DNA from: Planctomycetaceae bacterium
Lineage (GTDB): Bacteria > Planctomycetota > UBA1135 > GCA-002686595
Assembly (NCBI GenBank): GCA_011525785.1
Contig: WYBT01000032.1
Location: forward strand, 62,001-126,000
Direction: 5' to 3'
DNA length: 64,000 nucleotides
The notes under the pieces were generated by a model. It had not been told where the DNA came from, searched no databases, and worked only from the letters and a program-made list of their open reading frames with translations. Shown one piece after another: positions 29,970 through 38,885 of this stretch. Numbering within the stretch: position 1 is the stretch's first letter; the number at the start of each line of letters is the position of its first letter. A program made the translations under genes and the position numbers.

Positions 29970-31082
29970 TCAGTCGAGCGCGGCCAAGAGTTCGCGCGCC
30001 AACGCTGGCGCGCCGCCGCCGAGCGTGTTGCTCATCAGCGCCACCACGCGCCGGCGCTGTGGATCGATCAGCAGCGCGCAGTGGCAGCCCTGCTGCGAGC
30101 CGTTGTGCGAGACCAGCCCGCTCTCGGGGTCGAGCGACCAGCCCAGGCCGTAGTTGCTCTTCGATCCGTCGTTCAGGCGCGTCGGCGCCCACATCGCGTC
30201 GCGCTGCGCGCGCTCGACGAGCTGGTCGTCGAGCATGAGCTGTCCGAAGCGCGCGAGGTCGAGCGCAGTCGCCTCCATGCCGCCGCCGGCGTACTTCCAC
30301 GAGTTGTCCTCGGGGATCAGCTGCAGCAGCGGTTCAGCGCCCTCGACCTTGTTGTAGAGCTTGGAGCGCGCGGGCTTTTGCTGCGCGAGGCGCTCGCAAT
30401 CGAGGCTCGGCGCGCCGCGCGCGGCCACGCGCTCGCGCACCAGGCGCTCGAAGGGCTGGCGCGTCACGCACTCGAGCACGTGCGCCGCCAGCGTGTAGGC
30501 GTGCGTGCTGTAGGAGTACTTCTCGCCCGGCGTGAAAAGCAGCGGGTCGTCGACGAACAGCTCGAGCGCCTCGCGCGTCGTGCGCAGCTTGGTGGAGTTG
30601 TCGATGCGCCCCGGCGCGTAGTGGCGCACGCCGCTGGTGTGCGAGAGCACTTGGCGCAGCGTGATCGGCGCGAGCTTGCCGCTCAGTTCGGGGCTGTAGC
30701 GCCGCAGGTCCGCGTCGAGCTCGAGCCGCCCGGCCGCGACCTCCTGCATCACGAGCGCCGCGGTGACCGGCTTGGAGATCGAGCCGAGCCGGAAGAGCGT
30801 GTCAGGGGCGGTGAGCAACCCGCGTTCGCGGTCCGCGAAGCCCGCGCCGCCGTGGAACACGAGCTGGCCGTCGTCGATGACCGCCGCGCGCAGACCGACG
30901 ATGCCGAGCTCGACCCTGCGCCTCGCGCACAGGCCATTGAGTTCCTCGCTGAGCGGCGAAGCGGCGGGCGCGCGCGCGCCGACCAGCGGACGGGCCCCGA
31001 GCGGGGCGCGGGTGCTGCAGGCCGGCGCGAGCGCGGCGAGCAAGACGAAAACGACGCGGACAAACGCGGGGGTGGAGCGCAT
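29970..31082 (-). CDS. Beta-lactamase-family serine hydrolase (penicillin-binding-protein-like), exported
   Basis: 370 residues from ATG 31082. The N-terminus is an export signal ending LLAALAPAC-STRA, possibly a lipoprotein. The serine beta-lactamase fold has the SxxK motif SISK in RLGSISKPVTAALVMQ (~residue 100), HTSGVRHYAPG, a YST in place of YxN (KYSYSTHAYTLAAHV) and a C-terminal HNGSQQG where the KTG-like motif is expected. Class C-like relatives include D-aminopeptidases, esterases and DD-peptidases; true beta-lactamase activity is not implied. It lies 23 bp after the amidase gene on the same strand, so cell-wall peptide processing is a fair guess. Confidence 0.85.
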   Translation of the reverse strand: MRSTPAFVRVVFVLLAALAPACSTRAPLGARPLVGARAPAASPLSEELNGLCARRRVELGIVGLRAAVIDDGQLVFHGGAGFADRERGLLTAPDTLFRLGSISKPVTAALVMQEVAAGRLELDADLRRYSPELSGKLAPITLRQVLSHTSGVRHYAPGRIDNSTKLRTTREALELFVDDPLLFTPGEKYSYSTHAYTLAAHVLECVTRQPFERLVRERVAARGAPSLDCERLAQQKPARSKLYNKVEGAEPLLQLIPEDNSWKYAGGGMEATALDLARFGQLMLDDQLVERAQRDAMWAPTRLNDGSKSNYGLGWSLDPESGLVSHNGSQQGCHCALLIDPQRRRVVALMSNTLGGGAPALARELLAALD

Positions 31083-31105
31083 GAGAAGGTGCGGATCGCA
31101 GTCGA

Positions 31106-32128
31106 TCAGGGCGCGGGCGCGGACTTGCGGCGCGCGCGCACGTCGGCGAGCAGGCGCTCCCAGTCGAAGGCCGGGCCGGGATCCTGCTTGTTGACGGTGA
31201 TGTGGTGGTGGCCGACGAGGCCGGAAAAGGCCGCGAATTCCTCGGGGGAAAGCGCGTCGGTGCGCACCTTGCCCTGCGCGTCGCGCGGCGCGTCGGGGCG
31301 GATGCGCGGCAGTTCCTCGCACAACTTCGCAACGAGCTTGCCGAGCGTCTCGTACTGCTGCGGCGTGAGGTCGTGCATCGCATAGTCGACGCCGTGGATC
31401 GGGCCGACGATGCGCTCGGGCCGCGCCGGGCGACCGACGAAGCCCGGAGTGCGCACGCCGCCGTCCTTCATCCACGCCGGCAGCGCGATGCGCGGGCCGA
31501 ACTCATCGCGCGGATACCACTCGTCGAGCGTGGTGGCCGCGTCCGGCTTGTAGGCGCCGATGTTCGCGATCTCGATGCCGATCGAACGTCCGTTGGCCTG
31601 ACTGGCGTGCCAGGCGGTGTCGGACACATCCATCGTCTGGTAGAGCACGCCGTCGATGTCGAGCATGAAGTGCACCGACAGCTTGCGCCGGTCGTGCAGC
31701 ACCTTGAAGCACTGCGCGCTCGTGCCGCACACGTCGTAGTGCACGACGAACTGATCGACCAGCGCGCGCACCTCGTCGCGGCAGCGCGGATCGCCGGCCA
31801 AGGCCGCCAGTCGACCCGGCTTGTCCGCGCTCTCCGCCGGCGCGCGCCGGCCGGGTTGGTAGCGCAGTCCGACGATCGGCTCCTTGGGCGGCGTCTGGGG
31901 GAAACGCAGCTCGGTCGAGTACGCGTCGTAGCCGTCTTTGTCGGTCCACAGCACCACCGGCGCCTCGATGTCGTGGCGCTCGCCGCAGATCACGATGCTG
32001 CGGCCGATCGGCGCGGGCTGCGGCCGGACGAGCGGCGCGGCCACGGGCTTGGGAGCGGGCGTCGCGCGGCAGCCGCCCACGACGAGCGCTGCGAGCAGGG
32101 TTCCGAAGCGGAGTGCAGACGCGTTCAT
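31106..32128 (-). CDS. N-acetylmuramoyl-L-alanine amidase (Amidase_2/AmpD fold), lipoprotein
   Basis: 340 residues from ATG 32128. The signal ends in a good lipobox (LVVGGC-RATP), so it should be lipid-anchored. The zinc amidase fold shows the first ligand in VDQFVVHYDVCG, HFMLDIDGVLYQTMD, AWHASQANGRSIGIEIAN (~residues 175-192), and the C-terminal ligands in GHHHITVNKQDPGPAFDW. It would cut the MurNAc-L-Ala bond in peptidoglycan or in muropeptides. It has a ~90-residue N-terminal extension and an internal insert (PRDEFGPRIALPAWMKDGG). It precedes the serine hydrolase gene and fits with murQ. Confidence 0.9.
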   Translation of the reverse strand: MNASALRFGTLLAALVVGGCRATPAPKPVAAPLVRPQPAPIGRSIVICGERHDIEAPVVLWTDKDGYDAYSTELRFPQTPPKEPIVGLRYQPGRRAPAESADKPGRLAALAGDPRCRDEVRALVDQFVVHYDVCGTSAQCFKVLHDRRKLSVHFMLDIDGVLYQTMDVSDTAWHASQANGRSIGIEIANIGAYKPDAATTLDEWYPRDEFGPRIALPAWMKDGGVRTPGFVGRPARPERIVGPIHGVDYAMHDLTPQQYETLGKLVAKLCEELPRIRPDAPRDAQGKVRTDALSPEEFAAFSGLVGHHHITVNKQDPGPAFDWERLLADVRARRKSAPAP

Positions 32129-32185
32129 GCGCCCTGGTCTACACCACCGCCGCCGCGATCCCAAACGCTCGCGCGCGCCGCCCGC

Positions 32186-32524
32186 TCAGGAATCGCGCTG
32201 CGCGTTGCGCAGCCGGGCCGGGGCCACGGAACGCCAGGCCTGCTCGAGCAGCGGCCGCACCAGCGCGACACTCGCGCGCTCGAGCGCGACCTTGGTGTAG
32301 CCGCGCGCGCCCCAGGCGCCCGCGCAAGGTTCGAACAGGCCCGGATGCGCTCGCAGCGCGGCCTGCTGCTCCTGCGGCGAGAGCTTGAGCACGCCGAAGC
32401 TGCCGGTCGCGTCGAGCGTGGCGAAGATCTTCGCGCCGACGCGGAAGTCGGGGTGCTGCATGTGCTCGCTCTCGACCGCCTCCGGCAGCGCGAGGGCGAG
32501 CCGGCGGAAATCTCTGGCGCGCAT
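32186..32524 (-). CDS. MmcQ/YjbR-family protein
   Basis: 112 residues from ATG 32524, a normal length. The small alpha-beta fold is recognisable: DFRRLALALPEAVESEHMQHPDFRVGAKIFATL, SFGVLKLSPQEQQAAL, WGARGYTKVALERAS. Proteins of this family have a CyaY-like fold; their biochemical role is not established. It follows the phosphohydrolase-TPR gene by 8 bp. Confidence 0.9.
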   Translation of the reverse strand: MRARDFRRLALALPEAVESEHMQHPDFRVGAKIFATLDATGSFGVLKLSPQEQQAALRAHPGLFEPCAGAWGARGYTKVALERASVALVRPLLEQAWRSVAPARLRNAQRDS

Positions 32525-32532
32525 GGCGCGCG

Positions 32533-34980
32533 TCAGTCTGCCAGCTGCGCCAGCGCGGGGAAGCCGGCAGCGAACGCGCGCGCTTCTTCGCCGCCCAGGC
32601 GCAGGGCCTCGGCGCGCAGCGCACGCGCTTCCTCGCGCGCGCCGGCCGACAGCCGCAGCGCCGCGAGCCCGATCAGCGCCGCCCAGTTCTGCGGGTAGAG
32701 CCGGCGCACGAGCGTCAGGCTGCGCGCCGCGTCCTCGGGACGTCCGCCGCGCAAGTACGCGAGCCCGAGCTGCACGCCGATCAGCTCGTGGTTGGGCTGC
32801 AACGCCGCCGCCTGCTCGAGCAGCGCGATGGCCTCGGCCACCTGCTCGCGCTCGAGCCGGATCATGGCCGCGTTAAAGCGCGACTCGAAGTGCGCGGGCG
32901 AGGCCTCCGCGGCGCGCTCGTAGCAGGCGAGCGCCTCGTCGACGCGGCCGGCGTCGCGGTGCAGCGCGCCGAGGTTGTTGAGCGCCAGCGCGGCGAGCGG
33001 ATGGCGCGCGTCGAGCGCCAGCGCCCGTTCGTAGCGCGCGATGGCGTCGTCGGCGCGGCCCAGCTGCGTCGCGGTCACGCCCAGGTTGTAGTGCGCCTGG
33101 AACGAGTCGGGGTCGAGCTGGAGCACGCGCTCGAAGGCCGCGCTCGCCTCCGCGCTGCGGCCCGCGCGCTGCAGCACGTCCCCCAGCGCGAGGAACAGCC
33201 CCGGCTGCGAGTCGTCGAGCGACAACGCAGCCTCGAGCAGCCGCAGCGCCTCGTCGAACTGCCCCTGGTCGCGCCGCACCTCGGCGATCTGCGCCAGCGC
33301 GCCGGGCGAGTTGGGGTCGAGCTGCAGCGCGCGCTGGGCGAAGTGCAGCGCCGCGTCGGAGCGCCCCAGGCTCTGGTGGACCAGCCCGATGTTGAGCAGC
33401 GTCTCGGCGCTGCGCTCGTCGAGCGCCAGCGCGCGCTCGAACTCCGCCAGCGCTTCGTCGAAGCGTCCCGCGGCGAGGTGCACGCGGCCGAGGTTGTTGT
33501 GCATTTCCGGAGAGGACGCACCCGCAGGCGCCGCGGTGCTCGTCGACGCGCTCGAGTTCGAGTTCTGCGCGCCCGCGCCCGACTCGTCGCCGATGTAGCC
33601 CAGCGTGCGCAGCGCCGCTGCGAGCTGTTCGCCGTCGGCTGCGCGCGCAACGTCTTCGGCCACGCGGCGACGCGCGCCGGTCTCGTGCGTCGCTACGTAG
33701 CGGATCGGCCGGCGCGCGAGCTCGTCGGGCTCGAACACGTCCGTGAGCACCTTGCCGTCCATGTCCTTGCCCACCGGCAAGCCCAGGTAGTGCAGCACCG
33801 TCGGCGTCAGATCGAGCACGCTGGCGCCGCTGACGCTCGCGCCGCGTTGGATGCCGGGCCCCGCGGCGATGAACACGCCCAGCGGATCGTGGTCGAGGTG
33901 CGCCTTGCGAACGTCGACGACCTGTTCGCTGCGGATGCGCCGCTCGCCGCTCTTGAAGCCGTGGTCGGAGAGCAGGAACACGGCCGTGCGCTCGAGGTCG
34001 ATGCGCGCGAGCAAGCGGCCGAGCAGCTCGTCCTGATAGCGGTACCACTCGCGCACCACGCGGCTGTAGCGCGCGAACCCGCGCTCGTCGATCCACTCGA
34101 GCTTGGGCGGGTCGTACTTCATGAACAGGTGCGAGAAGCTGTCGACCTGCTCGAAGTAGACCAGCGCGAGGCGAAACGACTCGTCGGACAGGAGCTGCTC
34201 GGCGATCGCGGCGTAGCCCTGCGCGGTGAGCGCGTACTGCTGGAACAGGTGCAGCGGATTGAAGGGCTGACGCTGGCCGCCGCTCGCCGGGTCGAAGCTC
34301 TCGCGGCGCCAGTCGGACTCGTCGAGGTCGAGGAAGCGCTGCGCGAACGAGTACGTGATCTGCTGCTCGACGGGCATCAGCGCATCGAGCCGCGCGAAGT
34401 GCTGCGGCGGCGAGACCTTGCCGCGCGCCTCGCCGTCGCGCGCGGTGGCGCCGAAGCCGTGGTAGCCCAGCGCATCGGAGGCGATCAACCCGTGGTCGAG
34501 CTGTTCGGCTGGATAGGTCGCCCACCAGCCCAGCACCGCCGTGCCGACTCCTGCGCGATCGGCGATGTTCCACAGCGCCTCGCAGCTGCGGTTGGTGCTG
34601 CGCACCGGCGCGCGCGTGCCGTCGGGCTGGTCCACCAGGAACCAGGTCACGCCGTGCTTTGCAGCCGACTTGCCGGTGGCGACGCTGGTCCAGATCACCG
34701 GCGAGAGCGGGATGTCGCTGAGCGTGCGGATCTCGCCGCGCACGCCGCGTTGGATGAGCGCCGCGAAGTTCGGCGCTTCCCCGGCGGCGATCAGTGCATC
34801 CAGCACCTTCCAATCGGCGCCGTCCACGCCGATCACCACCGCGCGCGGTTCGCGCTCGCGGCCCCCATCGCAAGCGGCGGCCCCAGCGCAGAGCAACACC
34901 GCGAGGGTGAAGCTCCACGGCGAGCCGCCGCTGTGCATTCGGTCTGTCGACTGGCGACGCATGGCGTCGCCCATCCTCAC
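32533..34980 (-). CDS. Alkaline-phosphatase-superfamily hydrolase fused to TPR repeats, lipoprotein-like
   Basis: 815 residues from GTG 34980, chosen for its GTGA overlap with the upstream gene; ATG 34974 is an alternative. The signal ends LLCAGAAAC-DGG, a likely lipidation site. Residues ~45-450 are a type I phosphodiesterase/phosphatase domain: VVIGVDGADWKVLD (first metal Asp), WTSVATGKSAAKHGVTWF (nucleophile region), FEQVDSFSHLFM, FLLSDHGF and HLDHDPLGVFIAAGPG as metal ligands. After a Ser/Ala linker, about eight TPRs run from ~500 to 800 (MHNNLGRVHLAAGRFDEALA, AHYNLGVTATQLGRADDAIA). It probably cleaves a phosphoester or nucleotide outside the cytoplasm while the TPRs bind a protein. The substrate is unknown. 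Confidence 0.88.
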   Translation of the reverse strand: MRMGDAMRRQSTDRMHSGGSPWSFTLAVLLCAGAAACDGGREREPRAVVIGVDGADWKVLDALIAAGEAPNFAALIQRGVRGEIRTLSDIPLSPVIWTSVATGKSAAKHGVTWFLVDQPDGTRAPVRSTNRSCEALWNIADRAGVGTAVLGWWATYPAEQLDHGLIASDALGYHGFGATARDGEARGKVSPPQHFARLDALMPVEQQITYSFAQRFLDLDESDWRRESFDPASGGQRQPFNPLHLFQQYALTAQGYAAIAEQLLSDESFRLALVYFEQVDSFSHLFMKYDPPKLEWIDERGFARYSRVVREWYRYQDELLGRLLARIDLERTAVFLLSDHGFKSGERRIRSEQVVDVRKAHLDHDPLGVFIAAGPGIQRGASVSGASVLDLTPTVLHYLGLPVGKDMDGKVLTDVFEPDELARRPIRYVATHETGARRRVAEDVARAADGEQLAAALRTLGYIGDESGAGAQNSNSSASTSTAAPAGASSPEMHNNLGRVHLAAGRFDEALAEFERALALDERSAETLLNIGLVHQSLGRSDAALHFAQRALQLDPNSPGALAQIAEVRRDQGQFDEALRLLEAALSLDDSQPGLFLALGDVLQRAGRSAEASAAFERVLQLDPDSFQAHYNLGVTATQLGRADDAIARYERALALDARHPLAALALNNLGALHRDAGRVDEALACYERAAEASPAHFESRFNAAMIRLEREQVAEAIALLEQAAALQPNHELIGVQLGLAYLRGGRPEDAARSLTLVRRLYPQNWAALIGLAALRLSAGAREEARALRAEALRLGGEEARAFAAGFPALAQLAD

Positions 34981-36746
34981 GGCGTGACGACGAAGATCAA
35001 GCCGTTCGAGAGCATCGTGGCCTTGGGGCTGGGCGGATCGCGGAACCAGGCCTGCGCGTAGACCACGTCACCGCTCGCGAACGGAGCGCCGAGCGCGCCG
35101 GGGTTGGCATTGCGGAAGGCGTTCCAGTCGAGCGCGTAGGCGCCGGTGCAGGTCGCGTTGACGCCGCCCGAGTTCTGGATGGGCGTGCGCTGCGTCGGCG
35201 GCTTCACGCACAGGAAGCTCGAGCTCAAGCCCCACGGCAGCGGAGCGAAGCTCGAGTTGTCGACGCCGTAGAACACCAGGCCCAGGCGCTGCCCCTCGAC
35301 GTTGGCGACGCCGATGGTGAAGCCGCTCGGCGCGGTGGCGCTGGGCGTTCCGGTCCCGCTCATGTTCGCGAGGCAGCCGTTGGTGGTCGTGCCCGCGGTG
35401 CAGAACACGCTGGTCGACTGGAGTTCGAAGGCGCCGATGTCGCTCGCGCCCGCCGGACGCGGAACACCGCGCTGGTCCAGCGCTTCGAACACCGCCGGGT
35501 CGCCCGCGTCGACCGCCGGGCTGGTCGGGAGCAGCGCGTGCGTCTGCGTCGGGCCGCCGTTGTTCGCCAGCGGCTGGAGCTGCGGGTTGATCGTCCCGAG
35601 CGACGATCCGACCTGGTCGCCCGCCTGCCCGTTCACGAAGCCGCTGCCGCCGGTGATGTCGCCGATGAGGTTGTGACCCAGTGAGCTGAACGTCCCGTCG
35701 AGGTCGGGAGTGGCGTACGTGCCGCTGGTGTTGCCCGCGATGATCGTGTTGCGCACCTGCGCAGGCGTCGACAGATCGTGCGAGAAGCCGCCGGCGCGGA
35801 AGTTCGAGCTGTTGTTGACGATCGTGCAGTTGAGCACGCTCGTCGGGTACGGCTGGCCGCCGTACGTGAGCAGACCCGTTCCGGTGTTGCCGCTGATCGT
35901 GCTGTTGCGGATCACCGTAGGGTTGGACTTGTAGGCGAAGATGCCGCCGCCCAAGTACGACGTGGAGTTGCCCGAGATCGTCGACGAGTTCACGAACAGC
36001 GGCGTCTTGTAGGTGAACATCCCAGCGCCGTAGTTGCCGCCCGGCGAGGGATTGGCGATCGAGTTGCCGCTCACGGTGCAGTTGGTGAGCGTGAGCGAGG
36101 TCGCATAGATCGCGCACACGCCGGCGCCCGACGCTCCGAACCCGTAGCTCGTGTTGTTCCCCAGGATGCGGCTGTCCGTGAGCGTCACCGCTCCGCCCGT
36201 CGCGAAGATGCCGCCTCCGCCGCGGTAGCTCTGCGCCGAGTTGTTGCTCACCGTGGTGTTGACCAGCGTGAGCGAGCCGGTGCTGGCGATGCCGCCGCCC
36301 GCGCCGTAGTAGCCTCCCGTGCAGACGTTGCCGCTCACGGTCGAGTTGCGCAGCGTCAGCGCCCCGCGGCTGTTGATGCCGCCGCCCTGCGTCGCGCTGC
36401 CGTTGCGCAACGTCAAGCCCTCGATCACGGCCGTCGTGCTCGGCGGAACGATGGCCACGCTGCCGTTCGCGCCGCCGTCCACGATCGTGACGGCCGCTCC
36501 CGCCGTGCCGATGATCGACACGTCGATGTTGGCCCAGAAGAGGTTCTCGTTGTACGTGCCGGGCGCGACGCGAATCGTGTCGCCGCTGGCGGCGATGGCG
36601 AGCGCCTGGTTGATCGTGCAGAACGGCGCGGCTTGGGTGCCGTTCGCTGCGGCGCAGTTGGGGTTGGACTTGTCGACGAAGATGTCGGTGAGGAGCAGCA
36701 GGCCGGGCAGACTCGCGGCTGCGAGTGAGAGTGCTGTAGCGCTCAT
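34977..36746 (-). CDS. Right-handed beta-helix surface protein with shared C-terminal module (paralogue 1)
   Basis: 589 residues from ATG 36746. A short hydrophobic start (LSLAAASLPGLLLLTDIFVD) is the signal. Residues ~20-420 form a parallel beta-helix: DTIRVAPGTYNENLFWANID, then many turns like LTLRNSTVSGN, LTLVNTTVSNNS, VIRNSTISGNTGTGL. An anchor-type block follows (LANNGGPTQTHALLPTSPAVDAGDP, DQRGVPRPAG, DIGAFE) that matches the choice-of-anchor Q group. The last ~140 residues are the module shared in this window: FCTAGTTTNGC, VFYGVDNSSFAPLPWG, SSFLCVKPPTQR, DWNAFRNANPGALGAPF, AQAWFRDPPSPKATMLSNGL. Very similar to the next upstream gene. Probably exported to the cell surface. Confidence 0.88.
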   Translation of the reverse strand: MSATALSLAAASLPGLLLLTDIFVDKSNPNCAAANGTQAAPFCTINQALAIAASGDTIRVAPGTYNENLFWANIDVSIIGTAGAAVTIVDGGANGSVAIVPPSTTAVIEGLTLRNGSATQGGGINSRGALTLRNSTVSGNVCTGGYYGAGGGIASTGSLTLVNTTVSNNSAQSYRGGGGIFATGGAVTLTDSRILGNNTSYGFGASGAGVCAIYATSLTLTNCTVSGNSIANPSPGGNYGAGMFTYKTPLFVNSSTISGNSTSYLGGGIFAYKSNPTVIRNSTISGNTGTGLLTYGGQPYPTSVLNCTIVNNSSNFRAGGFSHDLSTPAQVRNTIIAGNTSGTYATPDLDGTFSSLGHNLIGDITGGSGFVNGQAGDQVGSSLGTINPQLQPLANNGGPTQTHALLPTSPAVDAGDPAVFEALDQRGVPRPAGASDIGAFELQSTSVFCTAGTTTNGCLANMSGTGTPSATAPSGFTIGVANVEGQRLGLVFYGVDNSSFAPLPWGLSSSFLCVKPPTQRTPIQNSGGVNATCTGAYALDWNAFRNANPGALGAPFASGDVVYAQAWFRDPPSPKATMLSNGLIFVVTP

Positions 36747-36862
36747 GGTGGAAGCTTGGGGGGTGGTGCGCAGAACGTCGGTGCGCGGAATGCGCCGACC
36801 GGCACAACGCTAACCGCAGCTCGCACGCTTGCGCGACACCTCGCAGCGAACTTGCACGAGAG

Positions 36863-36900
36863 AAAAATCGCCCATGTCGACCCGAACGAAACGGGCGATC
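36863..36900 (-). terminator. Intrinsic terminator on the minus strand
   Basis: Read on the minus strand, ATCGCCC (36899-36893) pairs with GGGCGAT (36873-36867), with an inner CCCG/CGGG stem in the loop, followed by a run of five T (36868-36864). It lies ~125 bp after the stop of paralogue 2 and 118 bp before paralogue 1, so it should separate their transcripts. Confidence 0.6.
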
Positions 36901-36947
36901 GCGCGCGAGCGCACAGCTTTCGACGAGTTGCGCGCGCATGACGCTCG

Positions 36948-36973
36948 CCCCGTCGCAACTCAACGCGACGGGG
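36948..36973. repeat. 9-bp inverted repeat after beta-helix paralogue 2
   Basis: CCCCGTCGC (36948-36956) and GCGACGGGG (36965-36973) pair exactly around an 8-nt loop. No T run follows. It lies 52 bp downstream of the minus-strand stop at 37025 and may stabilise that mRNA's 3' end. Confidence 0.6.
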
Positions 36974-37024
36974 CCGCTCGCGCGCGTACGACGGCAGGCA
37001 AGAGGACTGCGCCTCTCCTCCAGC

Positions 37025-38785
37025 TCACGGATCGACGACGAACTGCAGGGCGTTGGAGAGCCCAGTGCCCTTCGACGTCGGCGGATCGCGGTACCACCCC
37101 TGCGCGTAGACGATGTCGCCCGCGGCGAACGGCGCCCCGAGCGCAGCCGGGTTCGCGGCGCGGAAAGCGTTCCAGTCGAGGCTGAAGGCGCCGTCGCACA
37201 GATTGCTAGTGCCGCCCGACGACTGCAGCGCTGTGCGCTGAACCGGCGGCTTGATGCACAGGAAGCTCGAACCGTTCCCCCACGGCGCGGGCGTGAATCC
37301 GGTGTTGTCGACGCCGTACAGGATCAGGCCTTGGCGCAGACCGGGAACGCCGGCCACCGCGAGCGTGAAGCCGCTCGCCGCGCTCGCACTGGCTGTGCCT
37401 GTGCTCGAGATGAGCGGCACGCAGAAGTTCGAGGACAGACCCGCGGTGCAGTAGCTCACGGGGAGCGCGCCTTCGAAGGCGCCGATGTCCGCCACACCCG
37501 CGACGCGCGGCACGCCGCGTTGGTCGAACGGCTCGAACACCGCCGGGTCGCCCGCGTTGACCGCCGGGCTGCCGGAGAGCAAGGCGTGCGTCTGAGTGAG
37601 CCCGCCGTTGTTCGCCAGCGGCGCGATACCAGGGTTCACAACACCGACCTGGTCGCCGAGCACTCCGTTGGTGAAGCCCGTTGCGCTGCCGCTCCCGCCG
37701 ATCAGATTGTGCCCCAGCGAGTGGAACGTACCGCCGAGGTCTTCGGGCGCGTTGGCGAGGTTGAGGTTGCCCGCGATCAGCGTGTTGCGCACTTGCGCCG
37801 CACCGTTCGCGAAGTTCACGAACCCGGCGGCGCCGAAGATGCTCGTGTTGTTGACGATCGTGCAGTTGAGCACGGTCGCAGGCGACGGTGGACCGATTAG
37901 CGCCTGCACCATCAGCCCGGCGCCGGTGTTGCCGCTGAACGTGCTGTTGCGAAGCGTCACAGGGTTGCAATCCGATGCGAAGAGCCCACCGCCGAAGATG
38001 TTGCTGTTGTAATTGCCCGAGAAGGTCGACCCATTGACCACGAGCGGCGTGGCCCAGACCCACGCTCCGGCCCCGTCGCCCCCTTGCAGGCAGCAACTGA
38101 ATCGATTCCCGCTGACTGTGCAGTTGGTGATGGTCAGCGAGGACGCTTGACGCACCGACAAGCCTGCTCCGCGGGGCTGAGGACCGAAGATCCTGTTGTT
38201 CTCAATGCGCGAGCCAGTCAGCGTGACATCGCCGCCGGTGGCGAACAGCCCGCAGCCGTAACCGTAGCCGGCGAACATGGTGTTTCCACTGATCGTGGAA
38301 TTGATCAGCGTGAGATCGCCTTGAGAGCGGACTCCAGCGCCGGCAGCGTAGTACGCAGCTTGGCTCAGGTTGCCGCTGACCGTCGAGTTGCGCAGCGTCA
38401 AAGTGCCTTGGCTGAAGACGCCGGCGCCGACCGTCGCCGTTCCGTTGCTCAGCGTCACGCCGTCGATCGTCGCTGTCGCACCCACGGGGATCACGACCAC
38501 GCTGCCGGCGCCGTTGCCATCGACGATCGTCACGGCCGCGCCCGCGGTCCCGACGAGCTCCACGTTGCGAACCGGCCAGGTCAAGTTCTCCACGTACGTG
38601 CCGGGCGCGACACGGATCGTGTCTCCGTTCGCGGCGACGCCCAGCGCCTGCTGGATCGTGCAGAACGGCGCCGCCTGGCTGCCGGTGGCGGCGACACAGT
38701 TGGGATTGGCCTTGTCGACGTAGATGTCCGTCAGAACCGCAATGCCGGGCAGGACCAGCACGGCGGAGAGCATCGAACTCATCAC
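37025..38785 (-). CDS. Right-handed beta-helix surface protein with shared C-terminal module (paralogue 2)
   Basis: 586 residues. GTG 38785 and ATG 38782 are adjacent; AGGAG at 38798-38794 suits both. It is built like the downstream paralogue: signal segment (MLSAVLVLPGIAVLTDIYVD), DTIRVAPGTYVENLTWPVRN, beta-helix turns (LTLRNSTVSGNLSQAAYYAA, VTLTGSRIENNRIFG, LTITNCTVSGNRFSC), the anchor-Q block (LANNGGLTQTHALLSGSPAVNAGDP) and the shared module (YCTAGLSSNFC, LYGVDNTGFTPAPWG, SFLCIKPPVQR, DWNAFRAANPAALGAPF, AQGWYRDPPTSKGTGLSNAL). The two genes clearly arose by tandem duplication and have since diverged mostly in the helix turns. The ligand is unknown. Confidence 0.88.
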   Translation of the reverse strand: MMSSMLSAVLVLPGIAVLTDIYVDKANPNCVAATGSQAAPFCTIQQALGVAANGDTIRVAPGTYVENLTWPVRNVELVGTAGAAVTIVDGNGAGSVVVIPVGATATIDGVTLSNGTATVGAGVFSQGTLTLRNSTVSGNLSQAAYYAAGAGVRSQGDLTLINSTISGNTMFAGYGYGCGLFATGGDVTLTGSRIENNRIFGPQPRGAGLSVRQASSLTITNCTVSGNRFSCCLQGGDGAGAWVWATPLVVNGSTFSGNYNSNIFGGGLFASDCNPVTLRNSTFSGNTGAGLMVQALIGPPSPATVLNCTIVNNTSIFGAAGFVNFANGAAQVRNTLIAGNLNLANAPEDLGGTFHSLGHNLIGGSGSATGFTNGVLGDQVGVVNPGIAPLANNGGLTQTHALLSGSPAVNAGDPAVFEPFDQRGVPRVAGVADIGAFEGALPVSYCTAGLSSNFCVPLISSTGTASASAASGFTLAVAGVPGLRQGLILYGVDNTGFTPAPWGNGSSFLCIKPPVQRTALQSSGGTSNLCDGAFSLDWNAFRAANPAALGAPFAAGDIVYAQGWYRDPPTSKGTGLSNALQFVVDP

Positions 38786-38885
38786 GAAAGGTACTCCTGG
38801 CGAAAGACGAGCACCGCCCGAGTCGGAGGCTAACCCTCAACGCCGAAGTGCGCCATGCAGGCCTCGGCGCGAATCGTGCGCAGGC

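Noticed and set aside
29970-31082. Antibiotic-resistance beta-lactamase
   Set aside because: Although it has the SxxK fold, YST and the weak third motif fit the broad esterase/peptidase relatives. Nothing shows beta-lactam hydrolysis.
35340-38480. Direct DNA repeats between the two beta-helix genes as a mobile element
   Set aside because: The similarity follows protein-coding frames and domain order; there are no terminal inverted repeats or transposase, so gene duplication explains it.
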